Source of the DNA: an uncultured Planctomycetaceae bacterium
GTDB lineage: Bacteria > Planctomycetota > Planctomycetia > Planctomycetales > Planctomycetaceae
Length of the DNA stretch: 64,000 nucleotides
Direction of reading: 5' to 3'
NCBI GenBank assembly: GCA_937916515.1
Contig: CALFSX010000154.1
Span: 1 to 64,000 of the forward strand
This document shows, piece by piece, positions 36,107-45,634 of the stretch (its first letter is position 1; every line of letters starts with the position of its first letter). The position numbers and the translations under genes are program-made. The notes below the pieces were generated by a model that was not told the origin of the DNA, searched no databases, and worked only from the letters and a program-made list of their open reading frames with translations.

Positions 36107-38767
36107 GTGCCCAGAGAATCAGCTTCTGCCCCCAATCTTGCAGTTATTCAACAACGCCGAGAACTGATGAAAGCTCTGCGTTCTGAGGTCGCCGTTCGGC
36201 ATGCTGCTGGCGAGTCCGGCGTGGAGATCTGCAATTGGTTCTCTGACCAGTTGGACGGTCTGCTTCAGGAAATGATCCGAACTTCGCTTGCGGGAAACGG
36301 TGTGCAGGAGACCGCTGAATTTGCCGTGATCTGCGTCGGAGGAAATGGTCGCCGCCGCCCTGCTCCCTATTCTGACATCGACTTGTTGCTGCTGGTTTCG
36401 CCCAAAACTGCCGCAGTTATGGAACCAGTGCTGACATCTTTTGTAAGGGACTGTTGGGATACCGGGTTTCAGCTGGGACACAGCATACGCACCTCCGAAG
36501 ACGTGGTGAAGTTTGCCAATGAAGATGTGCAGTTTGCAACTTCGCTGGTCGACATGCGTCTGTTGCTGGGCAGCAATCTGATGTTTCGAGCTTTGTCGCG
36601 TCTGGTTGAAAAGAAGGTGTTTTGCGACCCGGCTGACCGATTTGTTGAGGCCTGTGTTTCCTCACGCAAAGATGAGTGGATGGCTCGCGGTGATTCCGTT
36701 AACCAGCTTGAACCGGATTTGAAGCGTTCTCCCGGTGGGCTTAGAGACCTGCATCTGATGCGCTGGGTTTCGTATGCTCAATTCGGTGATTCTCATCCTT
36801 CAACATTGCTGGAACATGGAGCCATTCGAACACAGGAACTTGCCGTATTGATTCAGGCGGATGAATTTCTGACGTCATTGCGCCTTGAGCTTCATTGTCG
36901 AGCTGGGCTGAAGCAGGATGTTCTGACTCGTGATCTGCAGCTTGAGATTGTTCGCAGTCGAGGCGAACTGAGTCGAGATCCTCGGCGTGCCGTGGAAGGA
37001 TTCATGCAGGATTATTTTCGCAGAACTTCTCAGGTTGCTGAAATCGTGCGACGAGTTGCGGAGACAGAACACCGCCCCTCGTTACTTGGCCGCCTGAAGA
37101 TTGCCATTCTGCCATCGCGCGGTCCAGCGGGATTTTATGTGCATGATGGAGTTCTGAGCGTTACCGATGAATTTATGGCGGCAATGAAAAAGCAACCGGA
37201 AAAACTGATGGAGGTGTTCGCCACTTCTGCTGCGGAAAACATGCCGCTGCGTCCGGGGCTTCGAAAGGTTATCGGAAAGCTGGTTGCCAAATTGCCGGAT
37301 GAACCGGGGCATGCGAGTTGCAGCAAGTTTCGAGCAATTCTGCGTTCCGGTGCCGGTCTTCCGGCTACTCTTCGGGCGATGTACGAAACTCATGTGCTTG
37401 ACTGGTTGATTCCGGCAGTCTCGGAAATTCGGTATCTGATGCAGTTCAATCAGTATCACAGCTATACCGTTGACGAACATACTCTGAAGACAATTGATGA
37501 AGTTGTCGGCTTTTCGGAAGACGATAGTCCGCTGGGCACCGCATATAGAAGTGTTCGTCATAAGGCGACCTTGCACATTTCGTTAATCCTGCACGATATC
37601 GGCAAAGGCCGTGACGGCGATCACAGTATCATTGGTGAAAAGATTGCGGAAGAAGTCGCCGTTCGGCTGCAAACGCCCGAAAACAAAAAACGCATGATGA
37701 TGTTTCTGGTTCGGCAGCACCTTGTGATGCCGGATCTTGCATTCCGTCGCGATATCACCGACCAGGCGTTGTTGATCGAATTCGCGCGGTTGGTGGGAGC
37801 ACCGGAATTGCTGCGAATGCTGTATGTGTTATCTGTTGCGGATATTAAAGCGGTGGGCCCCGGAGTCTGGACCGACTGGAAGGGCGACTTGCTGGCAGAT
37901 CTGTATAGTCGCACAATGCTGATTCTAAGTGGGCGGCCCTTCAATCATCTTGAACGCGAACGTTTGCAGTTGATTAGAGAGCACGTGCGATCTTCGATTG
38001 TTCCGGTAGGTTCTCACGAGTCTGAAAAATGGCCTGACTGGATTGACCGCCAGCTGGATTCTCTGCCGCCGTTCTATCTGATGACGGAAGAGCCGGAACG
38101 AATTGCTCGCGATCTCGATTCAATCCAACAGTTGTCAGACGTCGGCGTGCGAATCGAAGGCGAGTATGATGCTGAAACAGATACCGTCACCTATCGGGCC
38201 TTCGCGGGTACTCGGCACGAAGCCGGCAGCTTTCATAAAATTGCAGGCGTGCTTTCCGGACTAAGAATGGACATCCACGCGGCTCAATCGTGTACAACTG
38301 CGGCATCAACCATGATTGGTTCGTTTCGTGTCAGCGACAACGATTTTATTGGAGCGGTGCCCCAGCAAAGAATTCAGGAAGTTTGCAATGCCGTCGTTAA
38401 CGTGCTGACCGGCAAACAAACGGTGGATCACATTTTTCGACGCAGCGGTCTATTCCGTAAGAAGAAGAAAAGCCCGGCGATCGCCGTTGTGGATCCGCAC
38501 GTTTCCATCGACAACGACTGTTCAGAAAAACATACAGTGATCGACGTGTTTGCGATGGACACTCCTGGGTTGCTTTACACGTTGGCGCTCACCATGTATC
38601 AGCACGGCCTTTCGGTCGAATTGACTCGCATCGCGACAAACATTGATCAGGTGGTTGACGTGTTTTACGTTGTTGATGAAAACGGCTCAAAGCTGGAATC
38701 GCCGGAGAAAATTCAGAGCCTTTCGTCGGCGCTGATGCACGAGCTTTCCGAACTTCAAGAGCAGTAG
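36107..38767 (+). CDS. glnD: [Protein-PII] uridylyltransferase / uridylyl-removing enzyme
   Basis: GlnD adds UMP to PII when glutamine is low and removes it when glutamine is high. The 886 residues hold, in order: a nucleotidyltransferase domain (GGNGRRRPAPYSDID, catalytic Asp90 and Asp92), the GlnD PII-uridylyltransferase helical domain, an HD hydrolase domain (HD at 496-497 in LHDIGKG) and two C-terminal ACT domains that bind glutamine. The last ACT begins near KHTVIDVFAMDTPGLLYTLA. The first motif reads GGNGR rather than the usual GGYGR. The start is a GTG at 36107 with a distant AGGA; the ATG at 36167 is an alternative. It follows glnB. Confidence 0.94.
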   Translation: MPRESASAPNLAVIQQRRELMKALRSEVAVRHAAGESGVEICNWFSDQLDGLLQEMIRTSLAGNGVQETAEFAVICVGGNGRRRPAPYSDIDLLLLVSPKTAAVMEPVLTSFVRDCWDTGFQLGHSIRTSEDVVKFANEDVQFATSLVDMRLLLGSNLMFRALSRLVEKKVFCDPADRFVEACVSSRKDEWMARGDSVNQLEPDLKRSPGGLRDLHLMRWVSYAQFGDSHPSTLLEHGAIRTQELAVLIQADEFLTSLRLELHCRAGLKQDVLTRDLQLEIVRSRGELSRDPRRAVEGFMQDYFRRTSQVAEIVRRVAETEHRPSLLGRLKIAILPSRGPAGFYVHDGVLSVTDEFMAAMKKQPEKLMEVFATSAAENMPLRPGLRKVIGKLVAKLPDEPGHASCSKFRAILRSGAGLPATLRAMYETHVLDWLIPAVSEIRYLMQFNQYHSYTVDEHTLKTIDEVVGFSEDDSPLGTAYRSVRHKATLHISLILHDIGKGRDGDHSIIGEKIAEEVAVRLQTPENKKRMMMFLVRQHLVMPDLAFRRDITDQALLIEFARLVGAPELLRMLYVLSVADIKAVGPGVWTDWKGDLLADLYSRTMLILSGRPFNHLERERLQLIREHVRSSIVPVGSHESEKWPDWIDRQLDSLPPFYLMTEEPERIARDLDSIQQLSDVGVRIEGEYDAETDTVTYRAFAGTRHEAGSFHKIAGVLSGLRMDIHAAQSCTTAASTMIGSFRVSDNDFIGAVPQQRIQEVCNAVVNVLTGKQTVDHIFRRSGLFRKKKKSPAIAVVDPHVSIDNDCSEKHTVIDVFAMDTPGLLYTLALTMYQHGLSVELTRIATNIDQVVDVFYVVDENGSKLESPEKIQSLSSALMHELSELQEQ

Positions 38768-38855
38768 AAACGGTGGGCTGCATCGCGACGGCAGTGCAAG
38801 CTTTACCGGCGAGTCTGAACGAATTGTTTTTCTTAGCCTCTGCGAAAGCGTGCAG

Positions 38856-38885
38856 GGCCTGTTAGTCATGGGCCTGTTAGTCATG
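38856..38885. repeat. Tandem 15-base duplication
   Basis: GGCCTGTTAGTCATG is repeated exactly twice, at 38856-38870 and 38871-38885. It lies directly before the ribosome site and TTG start of the glycosyltransferase gene. The two ATGs it contains are out of frame with that gene. Confidence 0.85.
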
Positions 38886-38895
38886 GGGAAGACAC

Positions 38896-39579
38896 TTGCT
38901 GACGGTATCTGTAATTATTCCAGTGCTGAACGAAGAGGTCGCAGTTGCCGCTGCAATTGCCAGTGCCCATGCTGCTGATGCAGACGAAGTTTTCGTTGTT
39001 GATGGTGGCAGCACGGACAATACCGTGTCCGTTGCCAGAAAGGATGCGACGCTGCTGGAGGCCCCATCTGCAGGTCGATCCGCCCAGCAGAATCTGGGGG
39101 CAACTTATGCAACAGGTGATGTGCTGCTGTTTCTGCATGCGGATTGTTGCCTGCACGTTGACGGAATTCGCAAGCTGAAAGAACGCATGCAGGCCGATCC
39201 AACGCTGGTTGCGGGCTGTTTTCGGCAACGGATTGATAAGCCTGGATTTGCTTACCGTTGCCTTGAACAGGGAAACTATCTGCGTGCTGCCGTTTTGAAT
39301 TGGGCGTACGGTGATCAGGCCATTTTTGTCAGGACAGAGGTCTTTAACGCTGTCGGGCAGTTTCCACAGGTGAAGTTTATGGAGGACCTTCTGATAATGA
39401 AAGTTCTTCGCAAGCAAGGCCGCGTCAGAGTAATCGACAGCCCATTGTTAGTGTCAGCTCGGCGATGGGAAAGACGAGGGATTCTGCGGCAAACAGTTCG
39501 CAACTGGTGCTTAATTACGGCCGCACAGCTGGGAGTGTCTCCCAATTGGCTGGCCCGCTTCTATCCGAATGATCGTTGA
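38896..39579 (+). CDS. Family 2 glycosyltransferase (TIGR04283-like)
   Basis: The 227-residue GT-A glycosyltransferase opens LTVSVIIPVLNEE, then VFVVDGGSTDNTV and the metal-binding LFLHAD, which together resemble the TIGR04283 group. The motif GDQAIFVRTEVFNAVGQFP and FMEDLLIMK complete the acceptor side. The start is a TTG at 38896 with GGGGAAG just upstream; no in-frame ATG exists nearby. There is no membrane span, so it is cytoplasmic. Its end overlaps the beta-RFAP synthase gene on the other strand by 19 bases. Donor and acceptor sugars are unknown. Confidence 0.85.
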   Translation: MLTVSVIIPVLNEEVAVAAAIASAHAADADEVFVVDGGSTDNTVSVARKDATLLEAPSAGRSAQQNLGATYATGDVLLFLHADCCLHVDGIRKLKERMQADPTLVAGCFRQRIDKPGFAYRCLEQGNYLRAAVLNWAYGDQAIFVRTEVFNAVGQFPQVKFMEDLLIMKVLRKQGRVRVIDSPLLVSARRWERRGILRQTVRNWCLITAAQLGVSPNWLARFYPNDR

Positions 39580-40550
39580 TTATCGTCCACATTCGATTTG
39601 ATTGTCGCTCCCACGTTCATACCCCTGGCGATGCGCAGGTCAATCGATGTGGCTGATGCGTGTGTCTTGATTGTTTCAATCAATTGTTCGGCATCCTGTT
39701 CGCTGGCTGTGGGGATGCAAATGGTCGGTCCCCATGAAGATTGTACTGCCCCGGTAATATTCTGTTTTTCCAGCCAGCGAGCGATGGTCCGCAACACCGG
39801 ACTGGAAAAAATTCCGCCTTGAGCCGACGCGTAAAACTCCCCGGCCAGGTTGCCATAGGCGGCAAGTCCTTCACGGAATAATTGAAAGTCTATCGAGTCC
39901 AGGCCGACGGAGATTTCACGTTCAACAATCGTTTCCAGCTTTTGAACGACGCGATCGTCCAGCGTATCGGGTTTGCCAAAAAAAGATTCTTCTGTTTCAC
40001 CGAACAGTCCCGCTGATGCTTGAGGTGTCATTAACACCATTCGCCATTCCTCAGGAAATCGCAATCGACGGATCTGTTCGTTTTCGGGTAACGAACGACC
40101 GTAGTCGACGATAAATCCCCCGTGATCAAAGCCATAAGTTCCGATGGCTGAACGCCGGCTTCTGCCAAAGTCTTCCGCAATGTTTGCTGCGCTGCGTCTT
40201 GAAGTCTGGCGTTCAAGTATTTGCAGAGCTGAGGCGATGGCCAATGTAAGCTGAGTTCCAGCACCCAGGCCAGCGTGCATTGTCGCTTCATTTTTTGCCG
40301 TCACGCTTATCGCTGGTAAACGGCCATGAAGTCTTCGATAGGTGTTGACGATGTTACTGATGCGAACGTTGACACCGTCTGAAGCGTCAATGTTGTCGGC
40401 TTCACTGGTTTGGTTGAAACCGATTTGAATGTGCCACTGTGGTTGATCCAGCATCATGCCGATTCCACCATAGTGCCAACGTTTGCCCTGAGCCGCACAC
40501 AGCAATCCAAAGTGCAGGCGGGACCCAGCCATCACTTCGATTTCACTCAC
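39561..40550 (-). CDS. mptG: Beta-ribofuranosylaminobenzene 5'-phosphate synthase family
   Basis: Beta-RFAP synthase condenses p-aminobenzoate with phosphoribosyl pyrophosphate, the first committed step towards tetrahydromethanopterin. The 329-residue protein has the GHMP-like fold of the family. It starts MAGSRLHFGLLCAAQG, has a GGIGMMLDQP motif and the phosphate loop GLGAGTQLTLAIASAL, and ends near SSWGPTICI and IARGMNVGA. Tetrahydromethanopterin was thought archaeal but is known in methylotrophs and planctomycetes for formaldehyde oxidation. It overlaps the DUF447 gene by four bases (ATGA), so the two are co-translated. Confidence 0.85.
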   Translation of the reverse strand: MSEIEVMAGSRLHFGLLCAAQGKRWHYGGIGMMLDQPQWHIQIGFNQTSEADNIDASDGVNVRISNIVNTYRRLHGRLPAISVTAKNEATMHAGLGAGTQLTLAIASALQILERQTSRRSAANIAEDFGRSRRSAIGTYGFDHGGFIVDYGRSLPENEQIRRLRFPEEWRMVLMTPQASAGLFGETEESFFGKPDTLDDRVVQKLETIVEREISVGLDSIDFQLFREGLAAYGNLAGEFYASAQGGIFSSPVLRTIARWLEKQNITGAVQSSWGPTICIPTASEQDAEQLIETIKTHASATSIDLRIARGMNVGATIKSNVDDNQRSFG

Positions 40551-41131
40551 GTGCGAGCTCCCTTAGCGAAATGTTCTTCGATATAGGTCACCAGCATTTG
40601 AAAGGCACCAGTCTCAACGGGGCCGCCCGTCTTTTCGACGGCAGGTTTCAGAAATTGAATCGCTGATTCAATTTCTGATTTAGGCAGTATGTGAACTCGC
40701 GTGGCAAGGATCGCAGCTTCGATTACGGCATGGCGAGCTCGGTTGAAGCCAAAGTGGGGGCGTCGTTCCTGCTGAAGAACAACTTTGGCCGTCATGCTGG
40801 ATCGTGCTTCAGAAATGTCGCATTCTGTAACCTGAAGCTCAAAATAGCGGCAGCAGTCTTCCAGCACGAAGCCGGCTATTTTGGCGGCCGGTTTTGTTGG
40901 CGGAATGCGATTGCGACTGAGTTTACGGATTGCGGCTTCGGCAATCAGATCAACGCTGTCAACAATGTGAAACACGGCCACCTTTGTTGCCAGTAGGTTT
41001 TCGTAGGTTGTTGATCCGCGAAACGGGCGCAGTGTCAAGGCAGCAAAGTCGCCGTCAACGATTGGCCCCATGGGCGCTACGTTCAGGTTTCCTGCAGAAT
41101 CGACGGTGGTTAAAAGTCCTTCAACAATCAT
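40547..41131 (-). CDS. DUF447 family protein of the H4MPT C1 gene set
   Basis: The 194-residue protein starts MIVEGLLTTVDSAGNLNVAPMGPIV, the typical opening of DUF447 proteins. These have a flavin-reductase-like split barrel and travel with archaeal-type C1 genes in methanogens, methylotrophs and planctomycetes. Further conserved-looking parts are LRPFRGSTTYENLL and the HAVIEAAILATRVHILP block. The precise function is not established in my knowledge; an FMN-linked role in tetrahydromethanopterin or C1 metabolism is inferred from context. It is the first gene of the pair and overlaps the beta-RFAP synthase start. Confidence 0.8.
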   Translation of the reverse strand: MIVEGLLTTVDSAGNLNVAPMGPIVDGDFAALTLRPFRGSTTYENLLATKVAVFHIVDSVDLIAEAAIRKLSRNRIPPTKPAAKIAGFVLEDCCRYFELQVTECDISEARSSMTAKVVLQQERRPHFGFNRARHAVIEAAILATRVHILPKSEIESAIQFLKPAVEKTGGPVETGAFQMLVTYIEEHFAKGART

Positions 41132-41258
41132 CCGCGAAGTTTAGCAAATGATTGTCGGGTTCCCACTGATCGTTCGTTGATTGGGGAGCAGTCGGCGATG
41201 CAGCCAGATGTTTTCTGGTTTTTGGGGCTCACAATTCTATGTTCCCCGCTCAATTCGT

Positions 41259-44195
41259 CTATCGATTGATGCCAACGTAGAAGCTGAAGATTCGTTCGTC
41301 GTCGAATTTTTGACTCTTAACCGGGAAGCCAAAGTCGAAGGCCAGTGGTACTGGTCCCATGGCAGGAACAACAACTCGCAGACCCACACCAACGGTGACT
41401 CGGAAGTCGTCCAGTCTAACATCCTGTTCAACAGATCCGACGTCACTAAATACCACCATGTTGACCATGTCATCGGCGGTTAGTGGAATGCGGTATTCTG
41501 CGGTTCCAAGCATCTGGAACGTACCCCCAGTGGAGATGTTGTCTGCACCGCGAGGTGTCACACCGCGAAATGCGAAACCTCGAAAAGACTGAAATCCACC
41601 AGCATAGTAACGTTCGAAGACGGGAGTGTCGTTGCCGCTCCAGCCCATGTTGCCGGCCAGTGTCAGCACGTGGCGTCCGCTACCGTCTGCTCGGTTGTAC
41701 ATTGTGAAATACTGGCGAGCTTCGCCTTCCCAGCGAGGATAGTTGAAGTCACCGAAAGCCTGTTCGAAAGCCAGGTCGTAGAAGTGGCCATCACTTGGCA
41801 TCAGCGACGAATCTCGCGTGTCGTGCGAAACTGAACCTCTCACAGTTGAGAGGAAGTTGCCGCCGCGAACGGCTTCCAGTTCAGGAACCGAAGTCGTTCC
41901 TCCCGTGACCGCGCGTGGATTATTGATTTCCACATCTTCAAGGCGAAGTGCCGCATTGACCGACCATTCAGGAGTAATCTGTCGGCCCAGACTAACGCGT
42001 CCACCCAGGCGTGTTTCGTCCCAGTCAGGATAGAAACGGTTAAAGTAGAAACCGCTCACGCTTAAACTGTAGTCGCTGTACATAAAATACGGGTCCGTCC
42101 AGCTGACGGCATATCGACTGACCGTGTCACCAGGTGCCGCTTCCAGTCGGAATTTCTGTCCACCGCCACGCCACGCTCGTCCTTCAATGATATCTGCGAA
42201 AGATGTTGGCGGGCGAAACAGATTGAAGTTTCGTTCGTCCCAAACGAATGATCCCACAATTCCAGCGTCACTGTTTACGCCAGCTCCAAACATCAGGCGT
42301 CCGGTGCGTCCTTCTGTTGCAGAAACGTTAACATCGACCCAGCCAGGCGGCAGAGCCTGAAACTGATTGTTGTATGGACTGCCATCCAATACAGGATTTC
42401 CGCGACCGGGTTGAGCTGAGTAAAAGTTTCCGTCCGGGCTTTGACCACGAATGGTTAAAGCGTCTTCTGTTCCGGCAGGAAACGACGAAGTCAGCAACTC
42501 GCTTTGAGGTTCGTAGAAAAGTTTTGTTGGGCTGCATGCGGTAAATTCGACAACGCGAGGTGTGTCTGATTGGCGGATAAACGAGACCGCAGGAGCTGTT
42601 GCTTGATTGGCCGTCTGAATTTGAGACGCAGGTTGCTCCTTGGTTGGGGCGGTGTTGGGAGCGACCGTTGGAGTAGCAGGGGCAGATGTTCTTCCTTCAG
42701 CGTTTGTTGTGCCTCCAAGAATTGAGTGACCATAAGCCGGAGCCGTTGATTGTTCATGAAACAGCCCGGTCCACGCAGGAGAATAGCCCGATTCGCCCTG
42801 CCCTCGAATCGTTCGCGAGTTCGATACCTGCATCATCTGATCCTGATCAACCGGCACAACATCGACAACGATGTTGGGTTCAAACAGACCGCTTCCGGAA
42901 AGTCGCGATCTTCCGCGAGAAACCAGTTTGGGATTTGCTTTGTCTCCGGGTTCAAGTTGCAAGTGGTTTTTCAGGACAATTTCCATCGTGTGTGGATTGT
43001 CGCCCAGCAGTTGACCGTTGACATAACGCACATAGCGAGGTCGGTCTTCGTCGATTTCGAATGAGATATCAACGATGCCAGGTTGTTCTGTGAATTTTGG
43101 AACTGGTGTGACGTTTGCAAAATAATGGCCACGATCTCCGTACTGCTCCATCATGCTGCGTACGTCTTTGGATAGGTTCAGCGAGTTAAAATACTGTCCC
43201 TTGCGTAAGGCTGGTTCGAGTCGCAGGCGATTGGTAGCGATAACGTTGTTGCCGTTAACTTCAATGTTGCGGACCTTGTACGGGATGCCTTCATTCACCG
43301 TGTAACGGATTTCGACGCTGGATCTGTCCTGGGAGAACAAGGGTTCCGCAGTGATGGCTATGTCAAAGAATCCCAAACCGCGATAGTACTGCTTTAGTGC
43401 CGTAACATCCTGTTCCATGGATTCGGGCTTGTAGAGTCCGCCGAAAAATCCAAGAACTGCTTCTTTGGTGACAAGCTTTGTTTTTAAACGGGCCGCTGAA
43501 GGAGAGAGGCCGAACGAACCGTCCTGGGATTGTCGTTCCAGCATCCATGAAAGCTGTCCGCCATTCTGTTGATTGTTGCCAGCAAACTGGACAGATCTTC
43601 GCTGTACGCGGACGACTTTACCTTCGTGAATTCGGAATATCACTTCTCGATCTGTAGGCTGGCCGCCCCGTTCCAGTTCGACCTTTACGAAGAAATAGCC
43701 TTTCTCTTTGTATTCCTGTTCAATGCGATGAACGGCTTCTCGGTTGGCGATATGGTCGAATGGGCTGCCAACTTTCAGCCCGGTCCACGATGCCAGTTCT
43801 TTCAAACGGCGACTGCTGGTAACGCCCCGAAACTGCACTCGGCGCACAATCGGCCGCTCGTGAACCTGAAAGATCAAAACGTCGCCCTTTGGCGTCGTGT
43901 CGAATCTTTCTGACACGCTGTAAAACCAGCGCGTGTTCATCAGGTTACGTTTGTCTTCACGCAACTGACGGTTGGAAATCGGTCTACCTGGTTGAGTGAG
44001 AATTTTTTGCAGGATGACCGAACTGGGGATCGTCTCGTTGCCTTCAATCAGCACGTCGACAACCGTTTCCGGAAGTTCTTCGGCACCCAGAGGCCCAGCA
44101 ATTCCAAGCAATGTCATCAGCGACGCAGACACCAGGCAAAGAAGGCTCTTTGCAAAGCTCTGAGATCCAGCTTGTTTGGTTGTTGAAGAAGTCAT
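41259..44195 (-). CDS. bamA: Outer membrane protein assembly factor BamA
   Basis: BamA inserts beta-barrel proteins into the outer membrane. From the ATG at 44195 it has 978 residues. A signal peptide (to about residue 38) is followed by POTRA domains (about 43-455) and a C-terminal 16-strand barrel from about residue 625. The lid-loop motif is FRGF in QSFRGFAFRG. Between two strands of the last POTRA domain there is a roughly 160-residue Thr/Pro/Gln/Ala-rich insertion (separate finding). The C-terminus ends YVGINR, not the usual aromatic residue. A start 17 codons upstream (44246) lengthens the signal; 44195 gives a normal one. No skp or lpx genes follow. Confidence 0.92.
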   Translation of the reverse strand: MTSSTTKQAGSQSFAKSLLCLVSASLMTLLGIAGPLGAEELPETVVDVLIEGNETIPSSVILQKILTQPGRPISNRQLREDKRNLMNTRWFYSVSERFDTTPKGDVLIFQVHERPIVRRVQFRGVTSSRRLKELASWTGLKVGSPFDHIANREAVHRIEQEYKEKGYFFVKVELERGGQPTDREVIFRIHEGKVVRVQRRSVQFAGNNQQNGGQLSWMLERQSQDGSFGLSPSAARLKTKLVTKEAVLGFFGGLYKPESMEQDVTALKQYYRGLGFFDIAITAEPLFSQDRSSVEIRYTVNEGIPYKVRNIEVNGNNVIATNRLRLEPALRKGQYFNSLNLSKDVRSMMEQYGDRGHYFANVTPVPKFTEQPGIVDISFEIDEDRPRYVRYVNGQLLGDNPHTMEIVLKNHLQLEPGDKANPKLVSRGRSRLSGSGLFEPNIVVDVVPVDQDQMMQVSNSRTIRGQGESGYSPAWTGLFHEQSTAPAYGHSILGGTTNAEGRTSAPATPTVAPNTAPTKEQPASQIQTANQATAPAVSFIRQSDTPRVVEFTACSPTKLFYEPQSELLTSSFPAGTEDALTIRGQSPDGNFYSAQPGRGNPVLDGSPYNNQFQALPPGWVDVNVSATEGRTGRLMFGAGVNSDAGIVGSFVWDERNFNLFRPPTSFADIIEGRAWRGGGQKFRLEAAPGDTVSRYAVSWTDPYFMYSDYSLSVSGFYFNRFYPDWDETRLGGRVSLGRQITPEWSVNAALRLEDVEINNPRAVTGGTTSVPELEAVRGGNFLSTVRGSVSHDTRDSSLMPSDGHFYDLAFEQAFGDFNYPRWEGEARQYFTMYNRADGSGRHVLTLAGNMGWSGNDTPVFERYYAGGFQSFRGFAFRGVTPRGADNISTGGTFQMLGTAEYRIPLTADDMVNMVVFSDVGSVEQDVRLDDFRVTVGVGLRVVVPAMGPVPLAFDFGFPVKSQKFDDERIFSFYVGINR

Positions 44196-44935
44196 GGGGG
44201 CTTCTCGTAGTGTTGACCCTGAAAGATCGGGTGCTGTTTTCAACAATCACTCAAAGGTTACAAACTTAGATTTTATGGTGCTGCCAATCTGCTCACGTTG
44301 AGCCGGTTTCTGCAATGGCAGTTCAATTTGTCTAAGACTCAGCCTTGTTGTGGTTCGGAAATAAGCATCAGAAAAGAGACAGGAAGGGTCGGCAACGATA
44401 GGTCGGTGAGATGGAATTCTTTCTGCTACGGAAGAATTTCCGCTTGAGAGACCGGTAGAAGTAACGGATTTTGGAAAACAGCTCAATATGAGTCCTGACA
44501 TGGAACCTTCTGTCCCGGATTGACGTGCGATATCCCTCAGTTCACAAGTCGAGCCGACAAGCGGGTAGCCACTTTTGTCCGTTTTTGCTGGGGTTTTGCT
44601 TGTGGGTTGGCGAATTGGGCCACGCAAATACCTGCTGAGTAATTTTCATAGTCGGACTTGAACCGGGCTGATTCTGCCTTTGCCGCGGCGATCAGCAGAG
44701 TGGAAATGGCCGCAAATTGTGGGAAGTATCAGCAGGTCTTAGCGTTTGGTGCCTGCGGAAATGGCTGTCGCCATTCAAAACCTGCCGTTGGCTTTTCGTC
44801 TGGAGTCTTCCGGAAATGCTAAGGAGCTGATTTCAAGTTTCGTGACGATCGCAACTACCATTGGCTGGTTATCGGTGATTCCTGCAGGTTAATCGCAAGC
44901 TGTGCAAATCGTTGCCTGGTTGCGAGTGCGGGTGT
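44196..44935. other. Intergenic region between trmH and bamA
   Basis: This 740-base gap lies upstream of bamA and downstream of trmH reading. A 126-codon minus-strand frame abuts bamA, but its composition (low hydrophobic content, many Ser/Thr/Arg) and lack of a ribosome site make it doubtful. No hairpin with T-run or repeat is evident. It probably contains the bamA promoter. Confidence 0.4.
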
Positions 44936-45634
44936 TTACTTGTGTTTGGCTTCGGATTCAAATCGACGACACAATGCGGCAAGTCTGAAGCCATGACTTT
45001 TTTGCACCCACAAATCAATCAGCGATTGTTGCTCTTCCTTGTCCAGTTGCCACTTAATATCTGACTTGTGCAGTCTTTCTGTCAGTTGCTGCAGGACAAT
45101 CGCTGCAGAAACCGAAACGTTGAAGCTTTCTGTGAATCCGAACATGGGTACGTGGATCAGTTCATCAGAATGTTCGATCGCTGTCGTGCTGACTCCCGGC
45201 TTTTCTGATCCGAAGATGACTGCGTTTTTTTGAGTGATGTCAATTTCGGACAAAGGAGTGCTGTTTTGGCGAGGCGAAGTGGCCAGAATTCGATAGCCTT
45301 GATCTTTCAGTTGTTTGATGCAGCGTTCTGTTGTCGGTGCGTGATTTTCGGATTGTTCAAATTCACCCTGGTGTCGATGTATCGTCAGCCACTTGCTGGC
45401 TCCGCGAGCGACGTCCGGATTCGGCTTGAAGCTACTGAACGATTCGACGATGTGGACATCCTGAACACCAAAGCAATCGCACGTTCGCAGGCAGGCACTC
45501 GCGTTGTGGCTGTGAGTGATGTTTTCCAGAACAATAGTCAGGTGGCGAGTTCTTTGACTTGCGACTTCATGAATGCGTTTGACTCGTTCTGCGGATAGAC
45601 CGTCGCTCAGAAATTCTGTAAGAGTTTTGTTCAT
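44936..45634 (-). CDS. trmH: tRNA (guanosine-18-2'-O)-methyltransferase
   Basis: The 232-residue SPOUT methyltransferase has the three conserved motifs of TrmH. Motif 1 is LENITHSHNASACLRTCDCFG, shown here in part as THSHNASACLRTC. Motif 2 is VIFGSEKPGVS and motif 3 is VPMFGFTESFNVSVSAAI. They bind S-adenosylmethionine in a trefoil knot. TrmH methylates the 2'-OH of G18 in the D-loop of tRNAs. The ATG at 45634 (MNKTLTEFL) is preferred over one seven codons upstream. It is cytoplasmic. Confidence 0.9.
   Translation of the reverse strand: MNKTLTEFLSDGLSAERVKRIHEVASQRTRHLTIVLENITHSHNASACLRTCDCFGVQDVHIVESFSSFKPNPDVARGASKWLTIHRHQGEFEQSENHAPTTERCIKQLKDQGYRILATSPRQNSTPLSEIDITQKNAVIFGSEKPGVSTTAIEHSDELIHVPMFGFTESFNVSVSAAIVLQQLTERLHKSDIKWQLDKEEQQSLIDLWVQKSHGFRLAALCRRFESEAKHK

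Noticed and set aside
44247-44627. 126-codon minus-strand frame directly upstream of bamA
   Set aside because: Composition is rich in Ser/Thr/Arg with no hydrophobic pattern, no ribosome site was found, and the region should hold the bamA promoter. Kept only as a doubtful possibility.
44650-44670. tRNA-like T-arm (ggttcaagtcc on the minus strand)
   Set aside because: The five-base stem around the loop does not pair and no D-arm, anticodon arm or acceptor stem can be found nearby.
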